Assembly: GCA_964644845.1 (NCBI GenBank)
Contig: CAZXXS010000122.1
Location: forward strand, 1-64,000
DNA: 64,000 bases
Source of the DNA: Geothermovivens sp964644845
Lineage (GTDB): Bacteria > Zhuqueibacterota > Zhuqueibacteria > Oleimicrobiales > Geothermoviventaceae
Direction of reading: 5' to 3'
Shown here: positions 32,953 to 41,606 of the stretch, piece by piece
Position numbering within the stretch: position 1 is the first letter of the stretch
How the letters are laid out: each line of letters opens with the position of its first letter
Notes under the pieces: generated by a model
Told to the model about the DNA's origin: nothing
Databases searched by the model: none
The model's input: the letters and a program-made list of their open reading frames with translations, nothing else
Made by a program: the position numbers and the translations under genes

Positions 32953-33954
32953 TCAGCCCAACGCCTCGATCAAAAGCTTGTACAGGGCCGGGATCGTCTT
33001 TTTCTGGTCACCCTGGATGTAGTAGCCGCGTCCGCCAAAGGACTCCGGGATTCGCGTCACCACGCTCTTCAGATCGCGGAAGTAGTAGATCGGTTTGGAC
33101 TCGTCGCGCACTTGTTGTGGATCCATCGGGCGCATGTCGAAATCGCCGGTGACGATCCTACCAGGCGGGTTGCCCACGTTCGAGGCCATGGACACCGTCT
33201 TCAGCAGTACTTCGGGTCCGGTCACCGCGGAACCAACGTTCAGCACCACGCCGCCGTGAACCATTTTCTCCACGGTGGCCGCGTAGACCGCAAAGTCCCA
33301 CCCAGACGTCGCTCCTGTTGCAGCGCCGTCGAACTCCGGGTGCTCGTGCAAAATGTCTGCGCCGATGGTGACGTGAACCGTGACCGGAATCCCAGCCCGG
33401 TACGCAGCCACAAACACGTTCACGTCCTTGTGGGGGAAATCCACCTGCTCACCCCTGGGCTGCTCACCGAGCACAAACCGCGCCAAAGCTTCGCCCAAAC
33501 CCCACCCTTTCTCGTACCCCTGGTTGATGGCCAAATTCATGTAACGACCGGTCTCGTAGGCCAGCCCAAATTTGCCTTCCGGCAGCGCGTTTGGCACGTT
33601 CTCGCTTGTCTCGCCAACCATGGCCAGTTCAAAATCGTGAATCGTGCCAGCGCCGTTCGTCGCGTAGTGCTTCACAATGCCCCGTCTGATCAGGTCAACC
33701 ACCAGCGGGCCCATGCCGTTTTTGATCAGATGGGCACCGTTGAACCAGAGCACGGGCCAGGCATTTCGGTGAGCTTCAACGATGGCCTCCACAACGGAGC
33801 GGAGCTCCCGGGAATCGAAGGCAAGCGGCGAATCGAGTACTGCCTGCGGATCCACAAGGTCCGCCAGCTTAACCTTGTTCGGCCGCGTGGCAATCGGGTA
33901 CCGGTTCAAACGGCTGTAGTCGAAACTGTCGTAGCGTCCTTTGTAGCCCTCCAT
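32953..33954 (-). CDS. Conserved protein with deoxyhypusine-synthase-like signature
   Basis: A 333-aa protein whose centre reads NGAGTIHDFELAMVGETSE, preceded by FNGAHLIKNGMGPLVVDL and followed by FGLAYETGRYMN. I associate this pattern with bacterial proteins distantly related to deoxyhypusine synthase, a spermidine- and NAD-dependent fold, but bacteria have no eIF5A, so the reaction must differ. The C-terminal part (GDFDMRPMDPQQVRDE, then YYIQGDQKKTIPALYKLL) contains no motif I recognise. GGAGGGCAA precedes the ATG. It is upstream of the GmhA-like gene on the same strand with a 179-bp gap containing a 7-bp repeat array. Confidence 0.55.
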   Translation of the reverse strand: MEGYKGRYDSFDYSRLNRYPIATRPNKVKLADLVDPQAVLDSPLAFDSRELRSVVEAIVEAHRNAWPVLWFNGAHLIKNGMGPLVVDLIRRGIVKHYATNGAGTIHDFELAMVGETSENVPNALPEGKFGLAYETGRYMNLAINQGYEKGWGLGEALARFVLGEQPRGEQVDFPHKDVNVFVAAYRAGIPVTVHVTIGADILHEHPEFDGAATGATSGWDFAVYAATVEKMVHGGVVLNVGSAVTGPEVLLKTVSMASNVGNPPGRIVTGDFDMRPMDPQQVRDESKPIYYFRDLKSVVTRIPESFGGRGYYIQGDQKKTIPALYKLLIEALG

Positions 33955-34371
33955 TTGCCCTCCGTTGCCAGTGTCGGTGTTGGTGATTTTCAGAACGACT
34001 CAGCGAAAATCCGACTCAATCAACCCAACGCGTTCACGGGCGGAACCGGCCACGAACCGGTTCACCTTTTGCAGACCCGCCTCGTCTCCAAGACCTCCGG
34101 CGCAATCTCGGAAACCGCCCTCGTATCCGGTGGACGTAACGGCGTCGGCCCGTGAGCCCTGCAACAATTACACAGGCTACTCGCAAGCCGTGCGCCTCCA
34201 ATCGACACACCAAACCTGTACTCCTGCACACGTGAACACAGAGTGTTTGTTCAGCCCATCCGACCACGCTGGGACATTCGGATCCAGCCGGAGTCCCTCT
34301 CTACCCTACCCTTTGCGCCCCGGCGAAACCCTTTGTACGTCCGGCAAGGCGATCGTTTCCGCGTGCAATCG
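33955..34371. other. Intergenic region, aldo/keto reductase to DHS-like gene
   Basis: 417 bp on the minus-strand path. It holds an inverted ACCGG/CCGGT pair near 34045-34060 but no U-run, clear promoter or coding sequence. Confidence 0.4.
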
Positions 34372-35319
34372 TCAAGCGTCGGCTTCGCTGTCGAAAAAGG
34401 GCAGCATGCTCATCCTGAGCGAGCGAAATTCCTCCCCAGTTAACGGTTTGAATCGCTTGAGCAGCTGAACATTCTTTCGCAGAATTTCGACGCTGTCGAT
34501 CCCGATCACGGCCGCCGCGACTCCGGGGATGGACAGCGCGTAGCGGATGAGTTTTTCCGCCGGGATGTCGCGCACCTTCTCGCGCGGCCGAATGACTTTC
34601 ATCACCGAAACGCCGAGCCCGCGCTCGACCGCAGCCGGGACGAGCTTTTCCTCAAAAGGCTCTTTGCCACCCCGGTAGTGATCTAACGCCACCAGGACAG
34701 TGTCCAAAGCGAAGCGCTCCAGAGCAGCGAGCATGGCTTCCGCCGAAAGATGGCCGGTAAAGCCGATGAAGCGCGTTACACCCTCCTCTTTGAGCCGGTG
34801 AAGCCACTCCACGAGTCCACCGCTTTTGCCGATTTCGTCTACATCTTTGCGACTGCGCACAAGATGAATCTGGTACAGGTCCAGGTAGTCGGTTCTCAGC
34901 CGCCTGAGCGACTCTTCGAGATGGCGTTTGGCTTTTTCAACGTCGCGGGGCCCAACTTTTGATGCCAGAAAAACCTCTTTGCGACGCGTCTTCAGCACAA
35001 GGCCAAGCCTTTCCTCGCTGACGACCCCTCCCCAGGTGTAGTCGTGGGCTGTGTCCCAGTAGTAGAAGCCACTGTCCAAAGCTTCGTTGAGAAGGCGAAC
35101 TGACTCATCCGGGTCCTTGATTCGGCAGAAACGACTGCCGCAACCCAGCCCGATCAGCGGAACCCTCACGCCGGTCCGACCCAGAACACGGGTAGGCAGA
35201 CCTTTGGGATCAAAACGTGGTTCCCCACCCCGGGGCTGCAAACCCGCCACGCGAAAGCCGGCGGCGCCGGCCACGATGCGTCCAACAAACTGCCTCCGGC
35301 TCATCTCGCCCGGTGTCAT
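34372..35319 (-). CDS. Tat-exported aldo/keto reductase
   Basis: A 315-aa aldo/keto reductase. The N-terminus has a Tat-like signal (SRRQFVGRIVAGAAGF). The catalytic tetrad is visible as Asp and Tyr in WDTAHDY, Lys in ASKVG and His in YQIHLV. The protein is probably folded with its NADP in the cytoplasm and then exported. Its oxidoreductase substrate is unknown. The start overlaps the end of the small membrane protein gene by 4 bp (35316-35319), so translation is coupled, and both follow the Nramp-like gene. Confidence 0.8.
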   Translation of the reverse strand: MTPGEMSRRQFVGRIVAGAAGFRVAGLQPRGGEPRFDPKGLPTRVLGRTGVRVPLIGLGCGSRFCRIKDPDESVRLLNEALDSGFYYWDTAHDYTWGGVVSEERLGLVLKTRRKEVFLASKVGPRDVEKAKRHLEESLRRLRTDYLDLYQIHLVRSRKDVDEIGKSGGLVEWLHRLKEEGVTRFIGFTGHLSAEAMLAALERFALDTVLVALDHYRGGKEPFEEKLVPAAVERGLGVSVMKVIRPREKVRDIPAEKLIRYALSIPGVAAAVIGIDSVEILRKNVQLLKRFKPLTGEEFRSLRMSMLPFFDSEADA

Positions 35320-35570
35320 CCTTCACTCCCACTCCTTCTTGTAGTCATTTCGGCTGTCGAAATCGACCGCCCCTCACGGACGTCAGCAGGAGGCGAGGCC
35401 CCCAGCAAAATCCCAACTGTCCCGGCCAGCAAACCCAGCGAAACAAGAAATGCAGATCCGCCCAGCAGCAGCTGCACGTACCCGTAGACGACGCCAGCAG
35501 CGGACAAAAACGTCAGCAGCGCCACCCAGCTCCTCAAGGACAAGCCGAAAACGACTCGATCGAGGTTCAT
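35316..35570 (-). CDS. Small two-helix membrane protein
   Basis: An 84-aa protein with two hydrophobic helices (SWVALLTFLSAAGVVYGYVQL and AFLVSLGLLAGTVGILLGA) and a polar C-terminus. ATG 35570 has GAGGGACGA just upstream and lies 7 nt after the Nramp-like stop. It also overlaps the aldo/keto reductase start by 4 bp, so the three genes form a tight unit. No family recognised; it may be an accessory subunit of the transporter, which is inference from position. Confidence 0.6.
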   Translation of the reverse strand: MNLDRVVFGLSLRSWVALLTFLSAAGVVYGYVQLLLGGSAFLVSLGLLAGTVGILLGASPPADVREGRSISTAEMTTRRSGSEG

Positions 35571-35577
35571 TCGTCCC

Positions 35578-36954
35578 TCACTTTGGCCACGCACCCAGAA
35601 CCGTCAGCACTTTCACCCAGGCACCCAGCGCCACCACGAAAACGGCCAGTAGGAGCAACGCATTCCACACGTAACCCTTCAGCCCGCGAACAACGAATTC
35701 CCCGAGGTAGTCCACCCGGTTTTGCAGCAGGTAGAAACCAATGTAGGCGACGGGTAACATCAGCAGGTTGAACGAAGACGTCAGGACAGGCAACCAGAAA
35801 GGCAGCGCGTAGAAAGCGCCCAGAATGCCGAGATTTGCCGACATGCTGGCGACTCTGTAACGCCAGCCGTTGAGTTCGAATCCGAACATTTCGCTGAGCA
35901 CAAAACCAGCGATCACCATTTCGAGTGTTGCCGTTGTCAGGCACATGCTCAGGATGCCAAGCGAGAAAACCACACGCGCTAAGGTGAGACCGATGACCGG
36001 CTCGAGCGTGTGCGCCACGTCCAGAGCGGACCGCACCTCAATCCCACGAACGTGGAGCGTGTTCGCCGTGGCAACAACCACCAGGCTGGTTGCGACCACA
36101 AATGGCAGAAATGTAGAGACGACCAGGTCAAAGTCTTTCAAACCCAGGTGTTCTCTGCCCCAGCCGCGGGCAAGCAGACTGTACGGGTAGAGAAACGTCA
36201 TGTTTACGCCCACGGCCGCGCCCAGACCACCCAGCACGATCGTGACACCTCGCACGTCGTGCGGCATGTGAAAGCCGAAAAACCCACGTACCAGCTCGCC
36301 CCAGTCCACACCGGTTTTCAGAACGACGGCCAAGAACGCGAGAATCATGACGTACACAAGGTACTTCAGGGTCCGTTCGAACGCGCGAATGTTTCTCCTA
36401 CGGCCACTTCCGTAGCTCCAACCCAGCGCGGTAACGACAACAAAAATCCCCAGCGCCGCCAGCCAGCGCGGCAAAGTCAGACCAGCAACGTCCGCCATGT
36501 CACGCAGCACGGCTGTACCGAGGGAGTACTGAGGAAAAACCCAGACAATCGAAGCGAGCAAAACGTTGAATCCCCAAAAAAGTGCCACCAGAGGGTGCAA
36601 TTTCGTCCAGAAAACGTCGTACGTGCGCGCGCGAGTGACCAGCGTTTGGTAACCGATCGCTGCCAGCACAACCACGCCCAGCAGAATACCGACTGGCTGC
36701 ACCCAGAGAAGTTTGTAACCGTACGCGGAGCCCGCAAAAATCGCGCTGCCCGCTGTTCCAGCGCCAAGCGTGATGGCACTTTGCATCCAGCCCGGCCCAG
36801 CCAGTTTCCAGTAGCCGCGCCACCGCTGCCAGCGGCCCGGCAATGTGTTGATCTCTCTCAGTTGCTCAATTTCTTGCTGCAGTGCTGCCGGATCGCGCTC
36901 TTCAACCATTGGCAAGCCGATCCGTAGTCGCTTTCCGGGCGTACGTAGAAACAT
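35578..36954 (-). CDS. Nramp-like divalent-ion transporter family protein
   Basis: A 458-aa membrane protein with about 11 transmembrane segments. The order and glycine patterns resemble Nramp/MntH: GPGWMQSAITLGAGTAGSAIF for helix 1 and GVNMTFLYPYSLLARGWG for helix 6. The metal-binding motifs of true Nramps (DPGN in helix 1, MPH in helix 6) are absent: helix 1 has LGAGT and helix 6 MTFLYP. It is probably a divergent subfamily with another substrate, perhaps magnesium or a non-metal. AAGGAGCAGCTC precedes the ATG. A small membrane protein and an aldo/keto reductase follow. Confidence 0.7.
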   Translation of the reverse strand: MFLRTPGKRLRIGLPMVEERDPAALQQEIEQLREINTLPGRWQRWRGYWKLAGPGWMQSAITLGAGTAGSAIFAGSAYGYKLLWVQPVGILLGVVVLAAIGYQTLVTRARTYDVFWTKLHPLVALFWGFNVLLASIVWVFPQYSLGTAVLRDMADVAGLTLPRWLAALGIFVVVTALGWSYGSGRRRNIRAFERTLKYLVYVMILAFLAVVLKTGVDWGELVRGFFGFHMPHDVRGVTIVLGGLGAAVGVNMTFLYPYSLLARGWGREHLGLKDFDLVVSTFLPFVVATSLVVVATANTLHVRGIEVRSALDVAHTLEPVIGLTLARVVFSLGILSMCLTTATLEMVIAGFVLSEMFGFELNGWRYRVASMSANLGILGAFYALPFWLPVLTSSFNLLMLPVAYIGFYLLQNRVDYLGEFVVRGLKGYVWNALLLLAVFVVALGAWVKVLTVLGAWPK

Positions 36955-37163
36955 GAGCTGCTCCTTCGCGCCGACCCTCCTGCTGCTGTCTTACCCGTGC
37001 GGGTACGAATCCAAAGCGATCTCCCTCTTCTCCCTACCCCGCGACAGCTCCCGTTCCAACCCGCGGTCAAATCCGGTCGTCTTAGCCGCCGACCAGGGGC
37101 AACTTCTCCTCACCGTAACTGGCGCATCTGCCGCCCCGCTAACCGACCGTTACGTGCCAATGT

Positions 37164-39176
37164 TTAGCCTCCTGAGGAACCCGCACTGCCCTGCGGGTCA
37201 AGCTCGATCTCGTAACAAATTTCCGGTCCACTGGACCACACCGTCAGGCACTGCAGCACCCCATTTCGAAACGGCTGTTCACCCCAGGTTTCTGCCTCTG
37301 CGGACCTTGGCGAGACAAGACGGTAGATCTGGCGAGCTCCGTCGAGAACAAAAGCGGCCTCAGACACCACTCCCCGGAACGTTCCCGAACGCAAGTCGTC
37401 CAGGTTTTTCACAGAACCGTCGCCAAGCCGCACGTGGCCCCGGGCCAGTTGCAAGCCATCCGACATCCACAGAGGCCACTGAACTCCAACCGGACCAGAC
37501 CCGTTTATCAGCTTTTCAGTGATCCTCAGAACCGAATTGTGGATTTCGAAAATTCGTTCAATCCCTGGTCCGTCGGGAACACGGATCCGCTCGGTCCAGC
37601 GCGCTGTTGAAGGCTCAACCCGCTCAACGTCAACCTCCCACGCGTCCAAAAGAGCTTCTTCCCGGATCCACGAAAGGGCCCGCACTGAGCCGTCGCCCGT
37701 TTTCCAAACCGGTGCAACAGCCGAAGTGCCCCACCGATCTTGGTCAAAATCCCACTTCTTGGCGTAGTGCGCGGCGTTCACGCTACCGTCGGATAAACCA
37801 CGCAAACCGGGACCGTGCAAACGCAAAACGCCCGTTGGATTGTAACCGTGATTTCCGGCGTGCTCCACGAAAACGTAGAGGCGCCCAGCGCGAGCCACCG
37901 TTTTGTGAAAGCCCGGCGCTTCAAAATCCGTCCTGCGGCCGTCCTCAAGTGTCAGCACGTAGCCTCCCAAATCTGCCGGGGCCACACCTTCCGGGACGGA
38001 GTCGTCGGCAACAAGGTAAGCCACGGCAAGCATCGAAGCCGCCAGCAGATTGTACTGCGAGTGGTACGAGTAGCCCTCGAAGCCCCAACGCTTCCACGGC
38101 TCCGCACGGTTCTTCACGATCCAGAATTCTCCGGTCGGACGAACCCAGCGTTTCAAGGACGTCAGCCCCAGGCGTGCCCCTCGCTTGAAGGCCCGGGCAG
38201 CCAGTCTGTCGCCACGCTTCCAGAATTCGGAAGCCAAAATCTCAAACGTGGCTGTTTGAGCCGCTTCGTTCCACTGGTGATGTGCACTCCGTCCGCCGCA
38301 GGGCACTTCACCGACTGGCGACTGCAGGAACAGCGCGGTCCAACCTCCGCGTAGGTGAGCGCGGCGCAGCTCCCTGGCTCCTACCCCATCGTAACCGTGC
38401 GCCAGCATGATGGCCACGTGGTAGCGCGAAAACACGTCGTACGCCATCGGGTTGTGCGGATCAACGTACATGCCGTGCTCTGTAAACCGCGTGGCTTGGA
38501 CGGGAATGTACTCGCGCACAAAAGCGCCGTCCGCAAACCCGGATCGAGTCCGCAAATACTCACCGCTCGCCGCAACCAGATTCCAGTTGTGGATTCGGTC
38601 CGGCGTTTTCTTGTAGCGGAGGATGTCTCTGTACGAGCGCTCGGGGTCAAGCTTTCCAAGCAAGTCTCTCCACTTCGCAAGCTGTCTGTCGTCTGCGAAG
38701 GGCCGCAAGAGGGGCCACGCAAGCATGAGTTTAACCGTGAAGAAATCTCCGTGCCCATCCGCCGCACGGCCCTTCACCAGAGAACTTAGCGCCCAGTCGA
38801 AGGCCCTCAGAGTCGACTCTGCAAGCCAGGCGCTACGCTCCGCCCCAGCGTGAAGAAGCACGGCCCCACAAAGGGCGTAAGCCGGCGTGCTGTACTGACG
38901 TTCTCCCTCGGTGTACGGATCGATGATCGCGCCCCGCTCGTCCTGAAACTGGTGGAAAAAGGTAACCACGCCGCGCACAAGATCCAGGGCATCGGCCTTC
39001 CGGAGGCCAGTTGGTTTTTCAAGTCTTCGTCCACGCGCGCGTTCGCGGAAATCTTTCACAAATGGCTCAATTGCGCCAAGATCCGCTGACCCGGCGTTTG
39101 GAAACGCCAACACGCCCGGCCAGCCGGACGCAAATCCGGCAAATGCCGCGGTTTTCAAGAAATCCCGTCGTCGCAC
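37164..39176 (-). CDS. Tat-exported protein, probable polysaccharide-active toroid fold
   Basis: A 670-aa protein with a Tat signal (RRRDFLKTAAFAGFASGWPGVLA). Residues about 60-420 look like a helical toroid (HNWNLVAASGEYLRTRSG, MAYDVFSRYHVAIML, HHQWNEAAQTATFEIL), and residues 430-650 are beta-rich. This layout fits polysaccharide lyases and hydrolases related to the heparinase II/III group next door, but I see no definite family signature. GTG 39176 has GAGGAG with 8-nt spacing; the frame open to 39284 is Gly/Arg-rich non-signal sequence. It is the last member of the glycan cluster 37164-43792. A DUF2264-like or hyaluronate-lyase-like role is possible. Confidence 0.6.
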   Translation of the reverse strand: MRRRDFLKTAAFAGFASGWPGVLAFPNAGSADLGAIEPFVKDFRERARGRRLEKPTGLRKADALDLVRGVVTFFHQFQDERGAIIDPYTEGERQYSTPAYALCGAVLLHAGAERSAWLAESTLRAFDWALSSLVKGRAADGHGDFFTVKLMLAWPLLRPFADDRQLAKWRDLLGKLDPERSYRDILRYKKTPDRIHNWNLVAASGEYLRTRSGFADGAFVREYIPVQATRFTEHGMYVDPHNPMAYDVFSRYHVAIMLAHGYDGVGARELRRAHLRGGWTALFLQSPVGEVPCGGRSAHHQWNEAAQTATFEILASEFWKRGDRLAARAFKRGARLGLTSLKRWVRPTGEFWIVKNRAEPWKRWGFEGYSYHSQYNLLAASMLAVAYLVADDSVPEGVAPADLGGYVLTLEDGRRTDFEAPGFHKTVARAGRLYVFVEHAGNHGYNPTGVLRLHGPGLRGLSDGSVNAAHYAKKWDFDQDRWGTSAVAPVWKTGDGSVRALSWIREEALLDAWEVDVERVEPSTARWTERIRVPDGPGIERIFEIHNSVLRITEKLINGSGPVGVQWPLWMSDGLQLARGHVRLGDGSVKNLDDLRSGTFRGVVSEAAFVLDGARQIYRLVSPRSAEAETWGEQPFRNGVLQCLTVWSSGPEICYEIELDPQGSAGSSGG

Positions 39177-39537
39177 GGCCAGTTCTCCTCGTTTCGCACC
39201 ACCCAAACGCCCCTGCCTGCACGGTCCCCCACGAAAAGCCGCTGGGCTCCTGCCCGCAGGTTCGTCCCCTCCGGCTCCTGCCACGGCCTTGCTCGGTGCA
39301 CCGCAGACAGGTTCGAGCTCAGCACGTCGGTCTCTCGGCAGTCTTGTTCCTCTCGTGAGGACGGGTGTGTGCTCCCGCTTTTTCTACCACCGGGTCGCCC
39401 TCGGTCCCTTCGCTGCCCAACCGCCGTTCGAGCTGCAAAAAGTTCACCTCTTCTCCGTGCCTAACGCAACCTCGGGCTCCAAACCCACACGCAGTCGGAC
39501 GGCCGGACGCGTTGTTAGCGGACGCCGTGCCCTCTGC
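39177..39537. other. Intergenic region, lectin-like to Tat-exported gene
   Basis: 361 bp between two minus-strand genes. No promoter, terminator or small gene could be supported. Confidence 0.4.
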
Positions 39538-40221
39538 CTACCTGTGGCCCTTCGACCCGCCTGTTGACCAAAGGCAAAGGTCATCAAAGCAACCCGTGTC
39601 GTCGAACGATCCAACACCCACGGAACCGTGTCGCAGTACAGTGTCGACCGCGGTCAGAATGGGTCGAGAAAAATCGTCCAGGAAAGCCGAAACTTTTCCC
39701 GTCCTGGCGTCGAAGTCGACTCGGAATCGGTGCCAGCGCCTGTCCACCAGTCTTGCTTCGCTCCGCCCCGGAGCCTCAGAATTGATCTTCACCCGATCGC
39801 GACCGTTCACAAGTCCAATGATGTTGTGAACACGGTCACTTCTGGCGGAGAAGTGAACGTAAGCGAAATGCACGGAATCCTGGAAATTGAAGATCACGCA
39901 CAGATCGCGGCTGGAAACGTTCACGGGCGCTGTGCAGCGGAAACGGCCCTGGAACACAAATCCCCGGACGTCCACCCCTTTCCTAACGGCCCACGACGCC
40001 GGAGCGCGAATTTTGCCGATCTTGCCCGGTTCCACAAGGCAAAGCACCGTGTCTCCTGAATCCGCTGCGATTTCCCAACGGGAACCCGTCCGGAATTGCC
40101 ACAGGTTTGCACCGCGATCAAACCGCTCGTAGAAAATCCGCACAGGTTTCTTTTCCGGGAGAACTGTAGCGAGGTTCACTGCTGCCAGCGAGACAACGGC
40201 AGCCAGTAGCCACTTTTTCAC
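39538..40221 (-). CDS. Exported concanavalin-like (jelly-roll) domain protein
   Basis: A 227-aa protein with a signal peptide (WLLAAVVSLAAVNLA). The body is one beta-sandwich: FYERFDRG at the start, FQGRFRCTAPVNVSS, FAYVHFSARSD, NIIGLVNGRD, RWHRFRVDFDARTGKVSAF and SVGVGSFDDTGCFDDLCL at the end. This pattern is typical of LamG/3-keto-disaccharide-hydrolase-like carbohydrate-binding folds. It probably binds glycan outside the inner membrane. Its start overlaps the end of the GT39-type gene by 4 bp, so the two are translationally coupled. Confidence 0.65.
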   Translation of the reverse strand: MKKWLLAAVVSLAAVNLATVLPEKKPVRIFYERFDRGANLWQFRTGSRWEIAADSGDTVLCLVEPGKIGKIRAPASWAVRKGVDVRGFVFQGRFRCTAPVNVSSRDLCVIFNFQDSVHFAYVHFSARSDRVHNIIGLVNGRDRVKINSEAPGRSEARLVDRRWHRFRVDFDARTGKVSAFLDDFSRPILTAVDTVLRHGSVGVGSFDDTGCFDDLCLWSTGGSKGHR

Positions 40222-41606
40222 GCTGCACCTCCCTGCTCGCGCCGCAGTTCAGCCAACGCCCACAGACCGAGCCCAGCAAGCCCGGCTACGTAGGGCCACA
40301 TGGGCACCCGGAACCGTGCTCCTCCGATTGGCCCCGTGATCAGCCACAGGTACACCAGTGGCCCAACGAGCCACACCCACGCAGCAAGTCGTGTCGCGTA
40401 CCCAAGCAACCGTTTGCCGCCGGCCAACACCCACACTCCCACGAGCGCAAGCCCCGTGACGGCCAGCAGAAACACCCCGTACAGAGCGAGAACCACGGTC
40501 TGGAGCCAGGGCAGTCTTTTCAGGAACCGCCACAGCTCCCCTGGCGAAGACGCCGAAAGAATGTCGAAGAAGCCCCGTGCCGGATTTCGCAGCCGCAGCA
40601 CACGGGCCCAGTCGATCCGTCCCGGATCAAGGAGCGAGGTTGGCACACCGCGAAGGTGTAGCAGGGCGTAGTGGAACGGATGCGAAAGGATGCGGCGAAC
40701 TGCCAAGTGCTCCATGGCCCGCGCGCGCTCGAGCTCGTTGGCCGTTCCGAGGTCCGGATTCTGGCGTGTCAGTTCGGCGGCTAAACTGTCCTGCGCATCC
40801 GAAACGGTGATCCCACGTTCGGCAGATTCCAGTGCGGCGGCGTTGTAGTAAAGCAGATTGAACCCCTGAATGGAGGTGAAACGCCACACGCCAAACACGT
40901 GACGGTTGCGCCAAAGCCACGGAAACAGCACCACTGTAGCAGCAAGCACAACGAGTCCTGCCCGCAAGGTACGACCCCGCGAATGCCGATCCAGCAACAA
41001 AAGCCCCGCAAGCCAGAGGGGGAAGTACAGAGCCATCGGCTTCACAAGCGCAGCAAGCCCGCTCATGAGCCCTGCCACCACACCGCCCCACCCACGTCGC
41101 CAAGACGCAACTACAAAAACCGTCGCCAGAAGCAGGAACGTCACCAGCGTTGCCGGAGCCACCGTGGCGGCGTACAAGACCGACTCCGGATCGACGGCCA
41201 CCAGCCAGGCCGCGGCCAAGACCACTCGTTTGTCGAACCAGCGGTTGAGGAGCTTCACAAGCAGAGCGATCGTAGCGCACGAGAGGAAACTCTGAACTAG
41301 TGCGACCGCGGTCCAGCCCAGGCCGAGCACGTGGAACAGGGCCAGAAAAGCGGGGTAACCCGGCGTTCGGAAGGCGTCTGGAACGAGGGGCGAGTTTTCC
41401 GAGCGGCTGAAAATACCGTGATCCGCGAGGTTTTGCGCGAGTCGCCAGTAACCAGCCGTGTCTCCGTTGGCAAGCCCCTGGGGATTCCAGGCCGTCAAGG
41501 CCAGAGACGCCAGCACGCGCAGAACCAGAGCCACAATCAGAACCACCAGTAGCTGGCGGTGCTGTTCCGCACGGACTGCGCGACTCTTGGAATTCAAGAA
41601 ACTCAT
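40218..41606 (-). CDS. GT39/ArnT-type polytopic glycosyltransferase
   Basis: A 462-aa membrane protein with about 10-11 hydrophobic segments. The first external loop carries NGDTAGYWRLAQNL, matching the catalytic Asp loop of GT39/ArnT/PMT-type transferases that use polyprenyl-phosphate sugars, and FRTPGYPAFLALF follows as in that family. It probably transfers a sugar to a lipid or protein on the outer side of the inner membrane. Its start overlaps the heparinase-like gene's stop by 4 bp, and its stop overlaps the lectin-like gene by 4 bp. Confidence 0.75.
   Translation of the reverse strand: MSFLNSKSRAVRAEQHRQLLVVLIVALVLRVLASLALTAWNPQGLANGDTAGYWRLAQNLADHGIFSRSENSPLVPDAFRTPGYPAFLALFHVLGLGWTAVALVQSFLSCATIALLVKLLNRWFDKRVVLAAAWLVAVDPESVLYAATVAPATLVTFLLLATVFVVASWRRGWGGVVAGLMSGLAALVKPMALYFPLWLAGLLLLDRHSRGRTLRAGLVVLAATVVLFPWLWRNRHVFGVWRFTSIQGFNLLYYNAAALESAERGITVSDAQDSLAAELTRQNPDLGTANELERARAMEHLAVRRILSHPFHYALLHLRGVPTSLLDPGRIDWARVLRLRNPARGFFDILSASSPGELWRFLKRLPWLQTVVLALYGVFLLAVTGLALVGVWVLAGGKRLLGYATRLAAWVWLVGPLVYLWLITGPIGGARFRVPMWPYVAGLAGLGLWALAELRREQGGAA

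Noticed and set aside
32875..34155. 426-codon plus-strand frame starting in the 7-bp repeat array
   Set aside because: It is antisense to the deoxyhypusine-synthase-like gene and starts within repeats; composition is shadow-like.
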